Below are positions 60,637-64,000 of a DNA stretch of 64,000 nucleotides, one piece after another (within the stretch, counting starts at the first letter, position 1; each line of letters begins with the position of its first letter). This DNA comes from MFD09286-c1 sp963701015 (GTDB lineage: Bacteria > Bacteroidota > Bacteroidia > Bacteroidales > DTGW01). Position numbers and translations under genes: made by a program. Location of the stretch: positions 4,154,001 to 4,218,000 of the forward strand of contig OY969556.1 of assembly GCA_963701015.1 (NCBI GenBank), in the 5' to 3' direction. A model generated the notes under the pieces. That model ran no database searches. It worked only from the letters and a program-made list of their open reading frames with translations, and had not been told where the DNA came from.

Positions 60637-60797
60637 TCTTCCTTTAAATCAAATACAATGCCATATAAGAATAGAATCTTAAATTGAAATGTACGTTTAT
60701 TAAAATTTGCAACTAAATATGTAAGCACTTTAATTACAAAATAATCTTCTGCCAGAATAGAATGTTTTAGAGTTTATTTACCGGTATAAATTAAAAG

Positions 60798-61823
60798 TTA
60801 TCCTTTCCTTATATTTTGTTCCCATTTCCAAGCCGATAGCAAGGTTTCGTCCAAAGTTTTCTCCGATTTCCAGCCTAGTTCGTTGTTTGCATAATTTGTA
60901 TCGGCCCAAACTTTTTCAATATCGCCTGCCCTGCGGTCAACAACTTTGTAATTGAGCTTAATACCTGTTACTTTTTCAAAAGAATTAATTATTTCAAATA
61001 CCGAAGTGCCTTTTCCAGTGCCAATATTAAATACTTCGAATACCGATTTGTTTTTGTTTTCAATTAGCCTGTTAATAGCAACAACATGTGCCTGAGCCAA
61101 ATCAACAACATTGATATAATCGCGGATACATGAACCATCAGGAGTATCATAATCTGAGCCAAAAACTTTTAATTCGCCTCGCAACCCGATAGCGGTTTGG
61201 GTTATAAATGGAACCAGGTTAGCAGGGATGCCAAGTGGCAATTCGCCAATTAAAGCGGAGTTATGTGCTCCAATAGGGTTAAAATAGCGCAATGAAATAG
61301 CTTTAAGTCCCTTTTCTGCAACCAGCGTATCTTTTAGAATTTCTTCGCAAATTTGTTTTGTGTTACCATAAGGAGATAATGCAATTTGAATGGGTGCCTG
61401 CTCTGTAACCGGTAATATATCGGGTTGACCGTAAACCGTACAAGAAGATGAAAATACAATATTTGCAACCTTGTATTTAATCATCGATTCAAGCAAATTA
61501 ATCAAAGATGTTAAATTGTTCCTGTAATATTTCAATGGTTTTTCAACCGATTCGCCAACTGCTTTGGATGCAGCAAAATGTATTATAGCCTCAAGTTTCG
61601 AATATTTTTCAAAAAATTGTTCCACTTTAGCTTTATCACAAAGGTTAAATTGTTCGAAATGAGGTCGAACTCCCGTAATTTTTTCAATCCCATCCAGCAC
61701 TTCAATTTTCGAATTTGATAAGTCGTCGATTATTATTACTTCAAACCCTTTATTAATTAATTCTACAGAAGTATGTGAACCAATATATCCTGTTCCACCA
61801 GTAACCAGAACTTGTTTTTTCAT
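60798..61823 (-). CDS. galE: UDP-glucose 4-epimerase
   Basis: An extended SDR of 341 residues interconverting UDP-Glc and UDP-Gal. VTGGTGYIGSHTSVELI is the NAD motif; FSSSCTVYGQP and SPYGNTKQICEEIL contain the catalytic Ser, Tyr and Lys; RYFNPIGAH is diagnostic for GalE. Confidence 0.95.
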   Translation of the reverse strand: MKKQVLVTGGTGYIGSHTSVELINKGFEVIIIDDLSNSKIEVLDGIEKITGVRPHFEQFNLCDKAKVEQFFEKYSKLEAIIHFAASKAVGESVEKPLKYYRNNLTSLINLLESMIKYKVANIVFSSSCTVYGQPDILPVTEQAPIQIALSPYGNTKQICEEILKDTLVAEKGLKAISLRYFNPIGAHNSALIGELPLGIPANLVPFITQTAIGLRGELKVFGSDYDTPDGSCIRDYINVVDLAQAHVVAINRLIENKNKSVFEVFNIGTGKGTSVFEIINSFEKVTGIKLNYKVVDRRAGDIEKVWADTNYANNELGWKSEKTLDETLLSAWKWEQNIRKG

Positions 61824-61872
61824 TAGAATATGATTAAGTTAAACATTTAAATTTAAAATACTTGTAACAAAT

Positions 61873-62010
61873 CAAGTCGCTATTTTTTTGTTGCCGGTCT
61901 CGCCCGCAATACAACCCGCAAACCTATCCGGCGAACCTTCAAGGTGCAAAAGTCCAGCTTCGTTGTAACATTCATATCTTTTGGCGTTTGCACCTTTATT
62001 AAAATTAACA
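61873..62010 (-). other. GC-rich intergenic element with inverted repeats
   Basis: A stretch near 61891-61960 is clearly richer in G and C than the AT-rich surroundings. AAGGTGCAAA (61941-61950) and TTTGCACCTT (61987-61996) form a perfect inverted repeat with a 36-base loop. On the minus strand an open frame without a start codon reads KRYECYNEAGLLHLEGSPDR and ends in TGA near 61874. It could be a gene remnant, a repeat unit or a structured RNA; I do not recognise it. Confidence 0.4.
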
Positions 62011-62123
62011 CAACTATGAAGGTTTCATATATTTTAAATTTTTGATATGCCAATTAAAAATGCGATACAAAGAAACTAAGAAGAAAGTTAAACTGCAAAT
62101 ATTAGATGTTTTGCTTATTTTTA

Positions 62124-62154
62124 TTGTGAATTTTGTAAATTTCGTGTAGGTTTG
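62124..62154 (+). promoter_or_regulatory. Bacteroidetes-type promoter of the HU/SPOR gene
   Basis: TTG at 62124-62126, a 20-base spacer, and TAGGTTTG at 62147-62154 fit the TTG-N19/22-TAnnTTTG pattern. The ATG follows 19 bases later at 62174. Confidence 0.6.
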
Positions 62155-62173
62155 TTTTCGAAAATTGTTATTG

Positions 62174-63166
62174 ATGGATATTATAAGAGTAATTACTGAT
62201 TTGCTCATTTCTGCTGAAAAAGTTACCGTTCCCGGATTAGGAGTTTTTTCACTAAATTATCATCCGGCTGAAATTTATAAATTTACTAATCGTGTAACAC
62301 CTCCTTCGAGACAGATTCAATTTTCTGAAACATTTGATGTTGATGACCATAAACTTCTTTTTGTTCTATCGCAGGAATACGATACAGCTTATGATTTAGC
62401 GAAAGAAACAGTTGAAAAGTTTGTAGAATCAATATTTATAACTTTAAATAATGGTAATAGCTATTCTATTGAAGGACTTGGAATATTAAGAAAAGTTGAG
62501 GATAAAATTCATTTTGAAGCTGATAAAAATAGCATTCTCTTTGCAGAAAATTATGGCCTTGAAACCACCCAAATCCCATTATTTGAAATAGAAAAAGAAA
62601 ATCCAGTTGCTACCTCTCCCAAACCAGTTATTCCTGCAAAAACAAAAAAATCAAATGTTTTAAACAGGGTTGTTTCTATAATTGCAATTTTGGTTATTTG
62701 TATGACTGGATTTGTTTTGTACCAGATGGGATACATAGATATGGTTATAACAAAAGCCGAAAATTTTATAACTGCACAAAAAAAAGCGTATCATCGCCAG
62801 TTGGCAACCAACGATACCTTAAAAGGCAAAATGGATGCAGATTCATTAAAACGTAAGGCTTTAATATACAAAGAAAAAACACCACAAGCTGTTGATACAA
62901 CAAGCCAAAATAGCAATGTAAAAAAGGTTTTAAAATATTATCTTATTGCCGGAAGTTTTAGAAATGAAGCTTCAGCAGAAAAACATCAAAAGGAATTTAT
63001 TGAAAAAGGGTTTAAACCTGAAATTTTATCAGTTGGCGATAGTATTTTTCGTATCTCAATTATTTCCTATACCAACAGGCAAAAGGCTGTAGATGAATAT
63101 ATAAAACTTACCTCAGGCGAATCGAATTTTAAATTGTGGTTATTCAGTCAAATGGTAAGTGAATAA
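62174..63166 (+). CDS. HU-like domain and SPOR domain membrane protein
   Basis: A 330-residue protein. The N-terminal part (about 1-120) resembles the HU-CCDC81 pair found in Bacteroidetes (VTVPGLGVFSLNYHPAEI, YSIEGLGILRKVEDKIHFE). A membrane helix lies at about 170-192, and a SPOR domain at the C-terminus (YYLIAGSFRNEASAEKHQKE) would bind denuded peptidoglycan at the septum. It joins a DNA-binding-like cytoplasmic module to a cell-wall sensor. I start at ATG 62174, not the TTG at 62165. Confidence 0.82.
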   Translation: MDIIRVITDLLISAEKVTVPGLGVFSLNYHPAEIYKFTNRVTPPSRQIQFSETFDVDDHKLLFVLSQEYDTAYDLAKETVEKFVESIFITLNNGNSYSIEGLGILRKVEDKIHFEADKNSILFAENYGLETTQIPLFEIEKENPVATSPKPVIPAKTKKSNVLNRVVSIIAILVICMTGFVLYQMGYIDMVITKAENFITAQKKAYHRQLATNDTLKGKMDADSLKRKALIYKEKTPQAVDTTSQNSNVKKVLKYYLIAGSFRNEASAEKHQKEFIEKGFKPEILSVGDSIFRISIISYTNRQKAVDEYIKLTSGESNFKLWLFSQMVSE

Positions 63167-63236
63167 CTGCTTTTGCCAAAAATCTCAAAAATTTCTAATT
63201 TCTTCGTATTTTCGCAACATTCAAAATTATGCAATC

Positions 63237-64000
63237 ATGTACAAAACAAAATTCAGGACACATTCCTGTGGCGAATTAACCCTTAAAAATGCAAATGAAA
63301 TAGTAACTCTTACAGGTTGGGTGCAACGTTCACGCGACCTGGGAGGGATGACTTTTATTGATTTGCGCGACCGATATGGAATTACGCAATTGGCTTTTAA
63401 CCTCGACAAAAACGTTTCACTTTGCATGGAAGCCCGCAAATTAGGCCGTGAATTTGTTATCTCAGCTACAGGGAAAGTGATGGAGCGTGAAAGCAAAAAC
63501 GCGAAAATGCCTACCGGCGAAATTGAAATATTTGTTGATCATTTCGAAATATTGAATAGCTCAGAAACTCCTCCATTTACCATTGAAGACATTTCGGACG
63601 GAGGTGATGATTTGCGCATGAAATACCGTTATTTGGATTTACGCAGAAATCCGTTAAAGCAAAATCTTTTATTGCGCCACAGGATTGCGCAGGAAACCAG
63701 GAAATATCTCGATTCGAAAAGTTTTATCGAAATTGAAACGCCTGTTTTAATGAAATCGACACCCGAAGGGGCAAGGGATTTTGTTGTGCCTTCGCGCATG
63801 AATCCGGGACAGTTTTATGCATTACCGCAATCTCCGCAAACATTTAAACAAATATTAATGGTTGCAGGATACGACCGCTATTTCCAAATAGTAAAATGTT
63901 TCCGTGACGAAGACCTTCGTGCCGACCGTCAGCCTGAATTTACACAAATTGACTGTGAAATGTCATTTGTTGACCGTGATGATGTGCTAGACACATTTGA
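63237..64000 (+). CDS. aspS: Aspartyl-tRNA synthetase, N-terminal part (cut by window end)
   Basis: The first 254 residues of a class IIb synthetase. The OB-fold anticodon domain has VTLTGWVQRSRDLGGMTFIDLRDRYG; motif 2 region begins at RYLDLRRNP, with TPEGARDFVVPSR and ALPQSPQTFKQILM and CFRDEDLRADRQPEFTQID. The frame is open to the right edge. Start ATG 63237 gives the family N-terminus (YKTKFRTHSCGEL). Confidence 0.95.
   Translation, partial: MYKTKFRTHSCGELTLKNANEIVTLTGWVQRSRDLGGMTFIDLRDRYGITQLAFNLDKNVSLCMEARKLGREFVISATGKVMERESKNAKMPTGEIEIFVDHFEILNSSETPPFTIEDISDGGDDLRMKYRYLDLRRNPLKQNLLLRHRIAQETRKYLDSKSFIEIETPVLMKSTPEGARDFVVPSRMNPGQFYALPQSPQTFKQILMVAGYDRYFQIVKCFRDEDLRADRQPEFTQIDCEMSFVDRDDVLDTF

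Overview
The window is AT-rich, densely packed bacterial DNA that looks like the phylum Bacteroidetes (Bacteroidota). The evidence is: many candidate promoters carry the TAnnTTTG -7 box used by that phylum; there is a TonB-dependent receptor with a carboxypeptidase-regulatory-like N-terminus; a Wzi-type outer-membrane protein; an HU/SPOR-domain protein; DUF5618- and DUF6266-like proteins; and a sirtuin without the zinc cysteines. I cannot place it at genus level. Nothing suggests a phage or plasmid; it reads as chromosome with accessory islets.

Region by region. 1-5.7 kb: the end of a polysaccharide flippase, a membrane-anchored CapD/PglF-type sugar dehydratase, folK, and sppA broken by a one-base frameshift. 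5.8-11.5 kb: a complete nickel-uptake locus on the minus strand (nikR, TonB receptor, cbiM, a PDGLE/NikN-like component, cbiQ, cbiO) with a strong palindromic NikR operator. 11.6-12.15 kb: an IS200/IS605-like element with hairpin ends. 12.2-15.8 kb: a biotin-dependent acyl-CoA carboxylase operon whose biotin carboxylase gene is also frameshifted.

16.0-37.1 kb: a tRNA-Gln and then a large plus-strand surface-polysaccharide (capsule or O-antigen) cluster. It holds UDP-GlcNAc-derived uronic acid genes of the WbpA/B/D type, Wza and Wzz export proteins, heptose genes (hldA/rfaE domain I, gmhA, a GT9 heptosyltransferase), Wzx flippase, Wzy-like polymerase, three GT2 transferases, acetyl- and methyltransferases, a dTDP-rhamnose-4-epimerase-like enzyme and a CgeB-like protein. 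Small inserted modules interrupt it: an IVS-type four-helix-bundle gene and a HEPN/MNT toxin-antitoxin pair. Broken gene ends lie in it and beside it: a wzz tail and two sugar-epimerase tails. Two nearly identical 151-bp MITE-like elements, in inverted orientation, bracket the whole cluster.

37.1-40.8 kb: an accessory islet with a decayed DUF433/DUF5615 pair, an intact Phd/VapC-like pair, a DUF6266-like orphan, a DUF4143-type ATPase and a fragment of a second ATPase. 41-48 kb: a second polysaccharide block (rmlA, rmlC, wbuC, a WecA/MraY-like initiating transferase, wzi), then a FtsX-type permease, a methyltransferase and rbfA. 48-64 kb: mostly housekeeping genes (trpS, cobB-type sirtuin, plsC, LOG, cheW, rrf2, rmlB, galK, TMTC-like TPR membrane protein, galE, HU/SPOR protein, start of aspS).

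The sugar genes fit together. rmlA/B/C make dTDP-4-keto-rhamnose (rmlD not seen), galK/galE supply UDP-Gal/UDP-Glc, and WbpA/B/D feed an N-acetylated diaminouronate (the WbpE aminotransferase is not seen). HldA/GmhA feed heptose. A WecA-like enzyme could start the lipid-linked unit, GTs extend it, Wzx/Wzy/Wzz flip and polymerise it, and Wza/Wzi export and attach it. I found no CRISPR array and no clearly novel defence system. The least explained items are the IVS-like insertion, the MITE bracket, the Rrf2 palindromes beside a small cysteine protein, and a GC-rich intergenic element near 61.9 kb.
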